In this document: positions 23,077 through 35,253 of the stretch, piece after piece
Layout of the letters: every line of letters starts with the position of its first letter
Numbering within the stretch: position 1 is the stretch's first letter
Assembly (NCBI GenBank): GCA_940671915.1
Contig: CALNVZ010000174.1
Coordinates: 76,539,931-76,603,930, forward strand
Direction of reading: 5' to 3'
Length of the DNA: 64,000 nucleotides
From: Paracentrotus lividus
Taxonomy: Eukaryota; Echinodermata; Echinoidea; Camarodonta; Echinidae
Translations under genes and position numbers: made by a program
The notes under the pieces: model-generated
The model's input: the letters and a program-made list of their open reading frames with translations, nothing else
Told to the model about the DNA's origin: nothing
Database searches by the model: none

Positions 23077-26000
23077 GTTAGAATAAATAAATTTTCAGAC
23101 TCTAACGTCCGTCCAGGTTTAATGGGACAGTACGATGACACAGTAGCACCACACAAATACAAAGCCATTGATAAACTTCCTGCGCCATCTTAACCTCCAG
23201 AGCGAGTTTGATTTTAAAACAAAGGTTTAGGATTAAACCAGAAATCTATTGGAAGTTTTGAGTACAATTCAGAGGAAAAATCAATTCAACACAACAATAC
23301 TTTTTGACTGTAGCCCCCTGTCCATTTTAAAAAGATTTTGCTATTGATGGCATTGAATAGTCCAGTTTACTACATGTAAATTATTATAATTTATCTGTGT
23401 TTTATAGTAACTAGGTATAAAAAAAAATCCAGTTTGCATACATTAGTTGTTGTTATGTCAGGCAAGCTTTCAGGTTGTCAAGAACAACCTTTTTTTTAAG
23501 TCTGCATAAAATTATAATAACTTAGTAAACTGGTCTATTGATAATTCAGTAGTCTTGGAACAAAACATGCCTTGGAATTTTCAGCTGAAAAGGATAATGG
23601 TTATTGTTCTTCTCTGAATTCATCACGCTCCCTGACAATGCAAGCCCTAAAAAAGTTACTGGATCATTTTAATACTCAAAATTTGTCTTGCATATTTGAT
23701 TCCAGATATGCCTAATTTGTTGTTGTTGATGTTCTTTTATTGCTTCTCCAGGTTACGAGAACAATTCTTTCTACTTTGCCAGTGTAGTTGGGAGGGTGGC
23801 TAACAGGATTGCCAAGGGATCCTTCAGCATCGATGGTATCAAGTACCAGCTGCCAATCAACAATGGTCCTAATACCAACCATGGTGGTATTAAAGCATTT
23901 CATCTGGTGAGTTACGGTGGTATCTCACTTTACCCAGACGTCTCCGCGACTGATAAAAAGTGTTAGAGACGTCTCCGAAACTTAGGAGACGTCTCGGAGA
24001 CATCTCCGCGACAATGTTCAAAACTGTCTCAAAACAGTTTCAAAGAACCGTCTCAATGTAGTTTCCGCGACTCATGAAACGTCTCAGAGACGTCCCGGAA
24101 ACGTCTCCGCAACGTCTCCGAAATCCGTCTTAAAGTTGTTTCAAATCCGTCTCGAAGTTGTTTAAAAGTAGTTTCCGCGAAGTGACATGCCACCCTTATA
24201 AAAAAAACTTGGGGTGTCAATCACTTCAATAGACTAGTTTGTTCTTTTGTTTTGTTTTCCAATTTTATGCATACTTTTTCAACCAAGGCTGTTCTTGAGC
24301 CATATGTTTGCCAGACATGGCAACAAGTGGAGTATGCCAAATGGATTTCAAGTATTGTAGTTCATTCTTCAAAACAGGTTGATTGAATACCTTGTAACTA
24401 GGTCCCCAGGAAAGAAACATCCATTAATTTAAATAACTTAGTAAACTGGTGTATAGAGCGATTTCATGTGACGTCACAAGCCTCCATGTTGGTGGGCAAA
24501 ACAATAAGGTACCGCTGCACCAGACCGTAAAAACAATGATTTATGACGGTTTGATTTTACATGTTTCTATTGTTTAGCCCACCAACATGGATGAATGATG
24601 ACGTCACTGGGAATGCTCTATAGGATCATATAGGATCATGATTATAAGCACCGACTATGACAGTTTGAATTTTGTGAGACATTGTTAGGAGCAAGTGCCA
24701 TGAGCGCTCATCATCTATAGGCGGATACCGGCGCTATACAAGAACCCTTTCATCATAATCATCATCATGTACATTTTCTTTCTGTCTTGCCTGGAAATAA
24801 AATAATATTATATGAATTACTTAATTCCTTGCAATATGTTACTTTCATCTTCAATCGTCTCTACAGATTCTGATCGCTATGTGACAAATTTAAATTAGAT
24901 TTGGCAGAAACGGACAACGCTACAGAGTGTCGGGCGGTGTATTTGGAAATCCTTGAATTGATGGCAGATTCTTTCAGGAATCTCCCAGAATTGTGTAATG
25001 ATGTCCCATTCCTGTTTCTAGCCAATTTATGCAAAATTTTGCAGAATTTTCTGATGACTATGGCACTAGCTTTATTTGCTATTCTTGACTTTAAGATTTA
25101 ATGTAACTTGTTTGTTTTGATTGTAGCAAGTGTGGAAGGGTTGTATAGAAGGGGATAACAAGGTCACTTTCACCTACATCAGCCCAGATGGCCATGAGGG
25201 TTTCCCTGGAGAGGTAACAGCTAAGGCTACTTATCAGCTAACAGATGATAATCAACTCGTCATCTCGTTTGCCGCCACAACAACCAAGGCCACGCCCATC
25301 AATCTCGCCAACCATTCGTACTTCAACTTAGCAGGCCATGTAAGTTGGGTTGTACTAGTATTGTATTCTTGAAAGCTCATCGCGATAGTTATGTTCATGC
25401 GGTACCATCAGGATTTCAATTCTTGAAGTTTTGTAACCTTGAGAATTGAGACCTCAGAAGCTAACCGTGAAATGGCTTCACATGGAGCGCATGTTTTTCT
25501 TGATGCTTCATAACCAAAAGAATTAAAACCAACAGCGAGAGGCAAAAGTGGACCACCGATCTGTGGAGATTTTAAATTGTGACTAATTCTCGAAGTTATG
25601 GGCCTCAATTATGTATTTATGAATCTTAACTCCAATTAAACCTTAAGTTACCCTCAAGAATTAAATTATTGACGGTACATGTTAGTAGGGGTAAACTTGG
25701 AGTTAAAACATGTCGTGTGAAGGTAGCTAATGAAAAAGCCCTCATACTCCTCCAAGTAGACAATAGATTTTTGTTAAAATTTATTTATGACCTTGTTTTA
25801 AGGTTAAAATTCTCTTTTTTTTTAAAACCCCCTGTCAAATATGTTTGTATTCCTAGGGTTGATAGGGGTAAAATTACTTGAATCAGACCAACTGGACATT
25901 TGAATCATGTAGCGTTGTTGGTCCAGTGTCTCCTCAAGATATTTGAAGGTTAATGTGTAGGTTTCATTTTTATATCTTTTTATGAAGAAACTTGTCAAAT

Positions 26001-26975
26001 TCTGTAAGGATTTGTTTAACAAGAAATGTTCTAAGCTTCTATTGAGGTAAAAAGGCTAGTGTTAGGATAACATAAATAAAGGGAATGAGATATCTTCACT
26101 CCATGTGGTTTTGTTTTAAGTGTGCATTCTATTATTTACATTTTTGGTGAGCTAGAAATGTTTTGGCATCTCAAAATTATCACCATTTCTCCCTTGAAGC
26201 TTTTTGTATCGTATTATATTAAACATGCAATGTTACAACAAATTTTTCTGAATGACTTTTCTTTTGCTCTTTGTCAAAATTTTTCCAGAATGCTGGAACA
26301 ATAGTGGATCATCTTATACAGATCAATGCTGAGAATTACACACCACTAGATGATACAAGTGTACCTACAGGTTAGTTAGAGAAAAATGACTCTCTTTTTT
26401 ATGTTTTATGAAGTGTGTTGTGTGTGAGTGGATGGTTAATATCCACTTGGTCTAACAGCAGTTGGTCCAATTTTCTGATTGTCTAATACCACATAGACTT
26501 ACCACTATTGGTCTGCTAGCATTTTGATCTAATTTCTGCTTGGTCTAATACATACTTGGTCTATTTGCCAATTCGTCTATTAATGAAATTGTGCAATTGT
26601 ATTTTCGTCTAATGCCCATTTGAATATTTGGTCTATTACTAGTTTCTTATGTGTGATTGTAGTGTTAGACCCAGTGGAATTAGACGTAATTGGCATTAGA
26701 CAAAATGAGAATTACAAAAAATGTTAAATCGGCAAAGTGGCAATTAGACAAAAAGTTAGATGAAAAGATTGTGGACAAAATGGGCACCAAAGTGGGTTTA
26801 GTCCAGGTAGCAATTTACCAACTGGACTGGCTTGAGCTTATCGTAGCCTCAAAAATATCACTCAATAGGAGGAAATGGAGGACCATTGCATCCAATCAAG
26901 CAGTATAAGGAACCCAATGTTGATGTCCATTTTGTTTCAAGATATTGATTTCATGACTTTTTCTCAAGTACATTA

Positions 26976-27008
<33 letters not shown>

Positions 27009-29080
27009 GACAGGAGAAATAGTGGCAGTTAAGGATACTGTCTTTGATCTAAGGGAACCAGTGAAGATTGGTGACAGGATCTATGATGTACCAGGACGAG
27101 GCTTTGATCATAACTTCTGTGTCAAGTCATCGTTAGAGGAATCTTGCGCAAGGTATGGAAATTTCATTGTCTTCTTATCGTCAGTGATTTTACGAACCGT
27201 CCTACACCTCGCCGAGTTCCCAAAACCAGCTTTGTGATTTTACGAACCGTCCTACACCTCGCCGAGTTCCCAAAACCAGCTTTTGAGATAATCGCGTTCA
27301 AAGTTTGGATGTTCTTCTGACACTCATAACTTTGCGCTTTGAAGGAAACCAGGGCAATTAATTATATCAATGTACAGCATAAATTCTATAATTTTACAAT
27401 ATGAAATAAATTTTTTGCAATCGGGGTTTGAATTTTAAATATTTAGAATAAAAAGGAAGGTAGTATTTTAGAAACTGATTATTTTTACGACAAACAGGGG
27501 GTTAAGGTCACTTCGTAAAATCATGCGTATCACGCGCATGTTTTTTAGCGTCCTAAACCACGAGATAGAATGGTTCGTAAAATCATTCAATGCATGCGCG
27601 CACCGCTCACCCATATGTAGGTCGGGTTGCGCGCCATTCTGGAGACTGCTACCGTATATTGTAGAAACAATGGTTTAGGACGCTTCGTAAAATCACTGGA
27701 AGCGATGTGACGTTTTGAACGAAATTTGAATCTTCTCTTATTTTAAAAATAATTAAGATTTCGACCTGAAATTTGGCAATTCGATAGAGTTGAATACAGG
27801 CTTTAAGAATATCGAAAAAAATCAATTTCGAAAATTTGTCCAAAAATTCGGTTTATGACGGTTCGTAAAAACAGCGACGTTATGTTAAATGAAAGTTATT
27901 TGGAGTATTTTGCTGCTGTGGTATGGCATGTAGTCAGAATGTATCTAGGCTAGCTTGCCATTTAGACAACTCAGCCTTCCCCAAAACCTACATTAAATAC
28001 TTAACATAGACCTTACTGGGCCAAGATGTCCAAACACTCTCTACAGAGCTAATTATTTTTTTATGACAAATAAAATAAAACCCCAAAAAACAGAGATTAA
28101 ACACTTTAAAAAAAACACACACACAATCTTTGGAGATGACATTATTATTATCATCACTTAACGGATGGGTGCTGGTCCCAACATGGCCAGATACTGTATA
28201 AGTGGTTATTTTCGCGAAATTTTGCTCTCGCGAATTTCCCCAACTAGTCCAAAATCGCGAAAATATTGGCTTATACAGTAAGCAAGATCGGACTTAAGTT
28301 TTTCTCCCTTTTTTTTGGTGAATATTTCAGAGTGACCCATCCAGGCAGTGGAAGATGTATGGAGATGTACACTACCAAGCCAGGTACCCAGTTCTACTCT
28401 GCTAACTACCTAGATGATACATGTAAAGGCAAGGAAGGAACTACGTACGCGAAACATGGTGGTTTATGCTTAGAGGCTCAGTACTATCCCAATTCTGTTA
28501 ACCAGGTTAGTAATAATATCAGTGCTATAGACCAAGTTAGTAGACTGTTTTGGTACTATCCCACCTCTGTTAATGGGTTAGTTAACTATTTCAATACTAC
28601 TGGTATCCCAACTCTGTTGAACTAAGTTAATAAATTATTTCAGTACAATTCCAACTCTGTTAACCAGGTTAGGAAACTGTTTTAGTAGGATTCAAACTCT
28701 GTGAACCAGGTTATAACATTTTGTTGTTGTTATTTAATTGTTCTATATTGCAAACAACAGCCTTCATTAGGCATCAGCTGGGGACTGTTTCAGAGGATAA
28801 TTCTAGAAATACCTTGTATGTTATTTTATTTACTGGATTTCAATTTCATTTTAGTGGCTTTGAGAGATTTGAGAGGCCCACAGTCACTTCTGCACTGTAT
28901 TAAATCAAGAATAGTTTGAACAACTTCAAGATTTGTGTCAATATTCTCACATATCGATTCATTCACCATCTATAATATATCTCTTTCTTCTATTTTTATT
29001 TCCAGCCCAACTTCTCAAAGAGTGTGCTACAACCTGGAGAAACGTACAATCATACAACTATCTACAAGTTCTCATGGTAA
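22890..29080 (+). CDS. GALM: GALM copy 1 (galactose mutarotase / aldose 1-epimerase), 7 exons
   Basis: Catalyses the interconversion of alpha- and beta-D-galactose (and glucose), the entry step of the Leloir pathway, in the cytosol. Exons 22890-23076, 23752-23906, 25127-25339, 26289-26370, 27014-27152, 28331-28505 and 29006-29080 join in frame to 341 residues (human GALM is 342). Family motifs in order: [17 protein letters not shown] (substrate-binding Arg); HGG; YISPDGHEGFPGE; TPINLANHSYFNLAGH with the catalytic-type His; [15 protein letters not shown] with the conserved Asp; CLEAQ with the conserved Glu base; carboxy end TTIYKFSW. All these residues are present, so it should be an active enzyme. 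The start MPVTTEEYG is chosen because copy 2 begins MPVTKEEYG at the same distance from its first donor. An acceptor-like ttgttgcag ending at 22843 suggests a 5' UTR exon boundary. Confidence 0.95.
23752..23906 (+). CDS. GALM: GALM copy 1 exon 2
   Basis: 155 nt, acceptor tgcttctccag, donor gtgagt. Encodes [20 protein letters not shown] and NTNHGGIKAFHL, including the Arg and the first conserved His. Confidence 0.93.
23915..24195. mobile_element. GAGACGTCTC-rich MITE in GALM copy 1 intron 2
   Basis: Ends GGTGGTATCTCACTT and (reverse complement) GGTGGCATGTCACTTCGCGG. In between are many GACGTCTCCG, AGACGTCTC and TTTCCGCGA words, several of them palindromic. It starts nine bases after a splice donor. 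Confidence 0.75.
24452..24622. mobile_element. MITE with ATAGAGC...TGACGTCA ends
   Basis: Left TATAGAGCGATTTCATGTGA, CGTCA, CCATGTTGGTGGGC; the right end reverse-complemented is TATAGAGCATTCCCAGTGAC, GTCA, CCATGTTGGTGGGC. About 171 bp, almost all hairpin. Confidence 0.85.
24640..24775 (+). repeat. SINE-like tail with ATC repeats
   Basis: GGATACCGGCGCTATACAAG then AACCCTTTCATCATAATCAT; resembles the tail near 11.45 kb. Confidence 0.5.
25127..25339 (+). CDS. GALM: GALM copy 1 exon 3
   Basis: 213 nt, phase 0 both ends; acceptor ttgattgtag, donor gtaagt. Encodes VWKGCIEGDNKVTFTYISP and the NHSYFNLAGH motif. Confidence 0.94.
25380..26280. other. GALM copy 1 intron 3, nothing firm
   Basis: Holds weak inverted words (TAGTAGGGGTAAACTTGG, GTTGATAGGGGTAAAATTA) but no element I can bound. 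Confidence 0.4.
26289..26370 (+). CDS. GALM: GALM copy 1 exon 4
   Basis: 82 nt; acceptor atttttccag, donor gttagt. Encodes NAGTIVDHLIQINAENYTPL, aligning with human NINDHEVTIEADTYLPV. Confidence 0.9.
26443..26825. mobile_element. TTGGTCTAAT fold-back repeat, copy 4
   Basis: Begins CACTTGGTCTAACAGCAGTT, identical to copy 5. The first half has TTGGTCTAAT/TTCGTCTAAT words, the second ATTAGACAAAATG/GTTAGACCCAG words. Confidence 0.75.
27014..27152 (+). CDS. GALM: GALM copy 1 exon 5
   Basis: 139 nt; the acceptor is preceded by a run of about 30 T. Encodes GEIVAVKDTVFDLREPVKIG and [11 protein letters not shown] with the conserved Asp. Donor gtatgg. Confidence 0.93.
27182..27698. mobile_element. 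Element with CAGTGATTTTACGAA ends, GALM copy 1 intron 5
   Basis: Perfect 15-bp inverted ends CAGTGATTTTACGAA; CGTAAAATCA words recur inside in both orientations. A related TTTATGACGGTTCGTAAAAA occurs at about 27852-27871. The first 50 bp are duplicated in tandem. Confidence 0.8.
27184..27283. repeat. Exact 50-bp tandem duplication
   Basis: Unit starting GTGATTTTACGAACCGTCCT occurs twice without a mismatch (27184-27233, 27234-27283). Confidence 0.95.
28192..28280. mobile_element. TTCGCG MITE, short hairpin
   Basis: TACTGTATAAGTGGTTATTT then TCGCG; the right end reverse-complemented is TACTGTATAAGCCAATATTT then TCGCG. 89 bp, 50 bp upstream of GALM copy 1 exon 6. Confidence 0.8.
28331..28505 (+). 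CDS. GALM: GALM copy 1 exon 6
   Basis: 175 nt; acceptor aatatttcag, donor gttagt. Encodes VTHPGSGRCMEMYTTKPGTQ and GLCLEAQYYPNSVNQ, including the conserved catalytic Glu. Confidence 0.93.
29006..29080 (+). CDS. GALM: GALM copy 1 exon 7 with stop
   Basis: Acceptor tttatttccag; encodes PNFSKSVLQPGETYNHTTIY then KFSW and TAA. A decayed copy of its last bases recurs about 540 bp downstream. Confidence 0.92.
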   Translation, partial: PNFSKSVLQPGETYNHTTIYKFSW

Positions 29081-30310
29081 TGAAAGCTTTCAAAAGCTGC
29101 ACCACAACTACATTTTTATGAAATTACTAATAATTTGTTTCTTTCTTCCGATTAAAACATTGAATATGTTGCATTTCTGTAATGACCCTTTTTAATCTCC
29201 GGAAATCAAGTGAGCTTTATTAGTCATAAGGAGATGAGCTATGTATTCTGTGCTCTGTAACATAAAAGATATAATCAGTCTATATCAATCGTAAGCCCAT
29301 GGTAAACCATGAACTAAGAGTTACAGTCGATCGTAATATTGATTGTATCTCTTTTATGTTAGAGGGCACAGGAGTACCTTTATTTTTTATTTTTTCCCCC
29401 TTTTTTTTCAATGTGTAATCATTGTTTATTTTTGAAATCATCCAATTAAACTGAACTCTTCAAACAAAATTCAGAAAGTAAATGGATAACAGAATTGTCT
29501 CCTGCATAAAATTCTTGACTGCCCCAGCGATATATGTGTGCTTTATACGTGTGCTTGATAAAGTAATAATTCACTATTCTTAATAAGGTTATTACGAGGC
29601 TATAATAAGTTTTGGTAGTGAAAGTTTTTAAAAGCTGCACCACAAGTACATTATGATCAAATTACTAATAATGTGTGTCTTTAATCCTATTTAAACATAG
29701 AATTTGTTAGTTTCTTTAATGAATCTATTTCACTGAATTTAGTGAGCAGATCATAATAGAATTGTCTGCTGGAGATGTGTAATAAAATTCTTGGCTGTCC
29801 CCACAAAATATGTGTGCTTTATATTTGTTCTTAATAAAATAAAGTAATAATTAATTAATATTCTTAATAATAGTATGTATTGGATTAATATGTCAACATC
29901 CAAATGGGCTATCTTAATCTTTTTCATGTAATTAAGATATTGAAATGAATTAGATAAATTTAGTTATTTGTATACCATTCAATATAATTGTTGAGCACAG
30001 TATATCTGTGCTTAATGAAATAAAGTAACAATTAATGTTCTTAATAATGAATGATATGTATTGGCTGAATACGTCAACATCAAAATGGGCTATTGAAACC
30101 TTTTTAATGTAATTGAGATACTGAAATGATTTAGACCAATTTCATTTTTGTATAACATTCAATATAATTGTTGAGCACAATATTTGTGTTTGCTTTATAT
30201 GTGTGTGCTTAATGAAATAATAAATGTTCTTGATAATGATATGAATTACCTGAAAATGTCAACATCAAAATGGGCTGTTTAAACCTTTTTTCAAGTAAGT
30301 GAGATATTGA
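29076..30310. repeat. Duplicated 3' flank of GALM copy 1
   Basis: The stop-codon region (TGGTAATGAAAG, then AAAAGCTGCACCACAACTAC) recurs at about 29615 as TGGTAGTGAAAG, AAAAGCTGCACCACAAGTAC. From about 29840 a further unit of 165-185 bp (GTCAACATCAAAATGGGCT, CATTCAATATAATTGTTGAG) is repeated three times. Confidence 0.82.
29249..29370. repeat. Hairpin MITE downstream of GALM copy 1
   Basis: TGTGCTCTGTAACATAAAAG and the reverse-complemented right end TGTGCCCTCTAACATAAAAG; 122 bp. Confidence 0.8.
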
Positions 30311-30379
30311 AATGATTTAGATCAATTTCATTTTTGTATACCATTCAATATAATTATTGAGCATATTTTATTTTGCTTT

Positions 30380-31490
30380 ATTGGTATTACTTTGGGGGTA
30401 TTTCTTCAGACATATCAATATGAATTTATTAATGGTGAAGTGAACGTCTATGTATGATTTGTTTCCATTTTCCTATTTCTAAGGACATCTCTTTGATGAG
30501 TTATATATAAATATTTTTTCTTTCATTAGTTTCAAATGTAATGGAAATTGGTTTTAAAAAGTGATAGATAATGCAAGGTGACTACATTGCAAGCATGGAG
30601 CTGCTGTAGTCTGGGGAAGTCAGTTTCAATAATAATCGTCACTGTATAAATTTATCTTATTATTAAGACAAATACAAAGTGCCTTGCTTATATCGTAATT
30701 GTGCTAGATTAACCATTTGAAAACATTTGTTGTTTTGTTTGTTGGGTTTATGGGTTAAATTGTTTGCAATCATACATTCGAATTATATCTTACTGGACAT
30801 AATTTTTTAAACATCTGAAGAAATTGTATTTGCCACTAAATTTGATTGTAAAATTATGTCATCAGCTACTAATAATTATCTATATTTTGTTGTTAGACAA
30901 TAGTTAACGTGACTGCTCTTGTGTGCATCAGCATGAAAAAGATGATGATTAATATGAAAATAAATTATATTTTTAACTAAGTTTTGAATTGTGTTTGATT
31001 TGTTCTTTAGTGTTGTTCTGATTTGGAAGTAAATTCATTTTGATGTGACTCAATGTGAACAAAGTATCCAAAATTTGTATTTCAAAAACTTTCATAAAAG
31101 GGATAGGGATAAATGGCTAATTGATATGTGGTCAAATCCTGTTTATTATGAGATGCACTGGACCCAGACAATTATCTTTTTATATTGGATATGTTTGAAA
31201 TAGCTGGAAAATTACCTTGTTATATCTGTGCCCATTATAAAAGTAGTTGACCTTAATTTCCGTCTGCACTAGATTGTCAAAATTTTCCGTTGTTATGTTT
31301 GTTTGTTTGTTTTTTTCACACTTTTTGTTTGATCCCCTAATTGCGTATTTATTTAAATTGCATTATCCTTTTCACGAAATCACTAACAAATATTTGTCAT
31401 ACTTTTTAATTGGTTTTAATCTCCAGCTCTGTTAATGCATGTTTTGGAAAAGAAGTGTATGTTGTCAGGAAGACATATTGCTTGTGAAGT
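30380..31490. other. GALM intergenic spacer, nothing recognised
   Basis: AT-rich; no gene or bounded repeat seen. Confidence 0.5.
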
Positions 31491-31735
31491 GAGAGAAAAA
31501 CATCCCTTTAAAAGTGGAGAGAGAGAGAGAGAGAGGTAGATGAGGAGGTATTAGATGTAATATGTAGAGACGAGATACAGAGAAAGATCGAGGGAGGGTG
31601 GAAAAGAGGTCGAGAAGGAAACTTGACAGAGAGGAGAGTGAGACAAAGAGATATATTGATACGAGTAGAGAGAGAGAGAAGAAGAAGAGAGGGACATGGA
31701 AATTATGAGCGGTGGTATAAAAGCTTGAGGAGATA
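31490..31735. repeat. GA-rich purine tract
   Basis: Plus strand is almost all A and G (GAGAGAGAGAGAGAGAGG and degenerate GAGGA words). Open frames here are low-complexity translations. Confidence 0.8.
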
Positions 31736-33290
31736 CACGGATGGTTCAACCCACAAACTTCCTGATATTTATGAAAGCGCGAAAAGACGAATGATAAATT
31801 CCAGCGTAATTAAAGACCTATTCTGGTTGTTAAAAACTACTGTAAAAATACAAATTGATTATTGCAAAACATCCAGTTGGGTTCGAAAGGTAAATATATT
31901 AGTGCCTTTTACGATGAAATGTTGTTACCGTAACTGTTACGAGACTCAAAATATCATTAGTGTCATATCCGTTATTTGTCATTGTAAAATTCATTGTGGG
32001 TTTCACCAATAAACGATTGTACCAAGATTAAAAAAAACCGAATAAATGTGTTTTGGAACTATCAGTTGTTAGTAACCAAAATTACTCTAAATGCTCTATT
32101 TTACTCTTTGGAATTGAGTAAAAAGTTGTTAAACTGAAAGAAAAGCTATGGAAACCCCACACCTTTTCTTTATAAGAAGTCCGGCTTATTCTTATACAAC
32201 CATGTGTCCAAGGACAATGAGCAAATAACTAACGAGTTTGGCTAGACCTTCGTGTGAAAATGGTCGTCAGTAAAAGTGACATAGTAAATTTCATATTTTA
32301 GTTTTAACTTTTTTCTTCCCTTTCAAATGAAATGTAATATCCATAATCAAGCGAAATCAGGTTTAGCAAACATTTCCAAATACGAAAATATTTAGCCAAT
32401 GGGCACACAATTGCAAACATAATTCAAATCATAAACAGTGCAATAAATTCATGTATCGCATGATGTACTCTATAGGCCTATGTAACCAGGTCCTTTATTT
32501 AAAAAAATATTGGGCTCTGATCTCTATATAAGAGTAAAGTTCATATGTTATCTCCAGGTCATGTTAAGCAAATAATTCGAATTACTGATGTACTAAATCG
32601 CCTATACAAATTAAAAGACAAGTTCCCCTAATTTATTTCATACGGATTTGTTGGATCACTTTTGTTCATCCACGGCTTACTGGTAAGATTTTATAATGAT
32701 TTTGTTTTAAACATTGATATTTGTGGGTTAGGATAAGGAAAAGGGTCATTAAAATTCTTAGAAATAAAGAAGTTATTGTTCAAATATAATCATTCCTACA
32801 TTCAAGTTGCTCATCGACTATTGACTTATTATGTTGTGCTATTATTACAGTCATATTAGACTGAAGAAATGGCAGATGGGTGGGGCAACAGGCGTGTGCC
32901 CCCATGCATATTTTGATTTATATAAAGCATCCATCGAACGCATAATTATGTTAATATCAGAGAATTATCGGTTGTACAAAGACACCCACCCTGGTCTTCA
33001 AATTTGCGGACACGCCCCCTCCCCTCTTTCATCTGGGTTTTAGAAAAAAGTGAGAGATATATTCGGATACGGTAAAGCACATTGGGCTCATGTATGTTTT
33101 GTTTTTGTTTTTTTCTTTTTTGATCATCATCTTCTACTTCTTTCTTTTTGTCGTTTTTTTCGTTTTCATTCTATTCCACCAGAAGATTTAGATTCTCATT
33201 CTATAGGCCTCTATCATATCCTTTTTCTTTCAATTTCATTTCTCTCACTCACTATGTCTTTGTAGCTACATTGTATATCATTTCTTATCA
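31736..33290. other. Spacer upstream of GALM copy 2
   Basis: No gene recognised. It presumably contains the GALM copy 2 promoter and 5' UTR, which I cannot place. Confidence 0.4.
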
Positions 33291-33300
33291 GACATATAAG

Positions 33301-33487
33301 ATGCCTGTTACAAAAGAAGAATACGGTCGCACTGCCACTAATCAGCTAGCGGAACAATATACGGTGACCAATGGGAACGGGGTGGTCGCCAAACTGATCA
33401 ACTATGGAGCTGCTCTAACCGAACTTTGGGTTCCAGACAAGAATGGCAAAACCAGTGATGTAGTCCTCGGTTGGCCTGATATTAAGG
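33301..33487 (+). CDS. GALM: GALM copy 2 exon 1
   Basis: 187 nt, donor gtaaat, phase 1. Encodes [18 protein letters not shown] and [11 protein letters not shown]. Confidence 0.93.
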
Positions 33488-35170
33488 GTAAATCACTTTT
33501 TGCCTTTTATTTTTTAGTTTGATTCTCTGCTTTTCATAATCATTTTATTTTGTTTTATATTTTCAAAACATCTAACATGTCTGATAGCAACAGGCACAGA
33601 TCCAGGGGGGGGGGGGGAAGGGTACACCAAAAATTTATAAAAAAAAAAAAAAAAAAGGATCTAAAATTGGGATCATTTGGGCCTTAGTCCCCCCCCCCCC
33701 TTAGAAAAGAGTTGGATGACTGGCCCGAGGGAAACGACTTACCTCTACCCATATGGCTGTTATTGGAAGAATGACATTTGAATTAAAAAAATCAAATTGT
33801 ATTGATATAGAATCCCGAAAACTCACCATTAACATAATACAACGCATACAACACAATTTTATAGCAAAATAATACAAAAATGGGTAACAAATAAGTAGGT
33901 CTAACAGCAGTTCGCTGCAATGTAATTTTACGGAACTTTTTGCTGCAAGCTTATTGGACAAAAGTTTTTAGACTAGCGATAGAGCATTTTGACGTCATGT
34001 CATAGTCTCAATCCAAAGACGTTTTTAACATCCCAGCCAGTAAAGCTTGCGCATCGTGCCTAGAACGCTCTGGTCAAGTACCGGGGTCGAGTTTTCTATT
34101 TTGATAAAATCGAATTTGCAATTCATTGTGATCTAAATTGAGTTGTTTTTTAATTTAGTTTTGTAAATATTTAAATTTGATCCTTAATTTGGATAGTAGG
34201 TCGACCACTATTAAGTGGGAAAAAGAAGAATGAATATATGATCAGATTTGGAAGCATTATAATCATATTTGTCAACTTTTTCAAAATCATTTTCATAATT
34301 AATTTTGTCTCGATCTTTATATTTAATGTTTTTCTTTTCTTTTCTTTCTTAACCCTTCCCTTATCGGACCTCATGTCTCATTAACATTCTTACATTTTTT
34401 GTTTTTCCTCATCATTTTGTCCTCCTTCCGTCATTGCACAATTTTAGGCTACCAGGCCAATGTGCCATACTTTGCCGTGACTGTAGGTCGGGTGGCGAAC
34501 AGAATCGCCAAAGGACAGTTCTCACTGGATGGGGTTGATTACCAATTAGCAATCAACAACGGGCCAAACCATATCCATGGTGGTATCGACAATTTTTCTC
34601 ATGTGAGTATACGTTGCTGTAAAATCTTACAGGAGCGTATCAAAGATTGAAGACCCCAGAGAATCGCAGATTTAAGATTTTGGTGTACCTCGTAAAAATT
34701 TCTGAACAAATAAAAAAGTAAGCCCTCATTTTTTTTAAATTCTAAATGAACTAAAGGTTGTTGTTGTTGTTGTTGTTTTTATGTTGTCTAAGATGTGTTT
34801 TAAAAATAACATAAAGGAATATAATGTACTCCTTTCATGGCCTATATGTATATAAAAAAAAATTGTGTAGTGGAAATAAAGATGAACAATTTTTCCTTTT
34901 TTCAGTTCCCACCAAAACATGATTTTTTTTTTGTTGAAGATATTAAATGCAATAAATAACAGTCAATATTAAAGATCGATAGGCCAATGACTAATTGATT
35001 TTCATAGAATTCAACTTTTAGACCAAATTAAATATACTCGTCAATGAACAACTTAATATTTTAAGAGTGAAGAGACTTTTCACACTGACACGAATCGGGA
35101 ACATCAATAAGTTAAAAAAAAAAAAAAAAAAAATCAAGAAAGTCTCAATTTTTATCTCTCCCTCTTTAAT

Positions 35171-35253
<83 letters not shown>

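Noticed and set aside
31623-32012. 129-codon open frame, Arg/Glu-rich
   Set aside because: It begins inside a GA-rich purine tract, so the composition is a low-complexity artefact; no family resemblance and no splice context.
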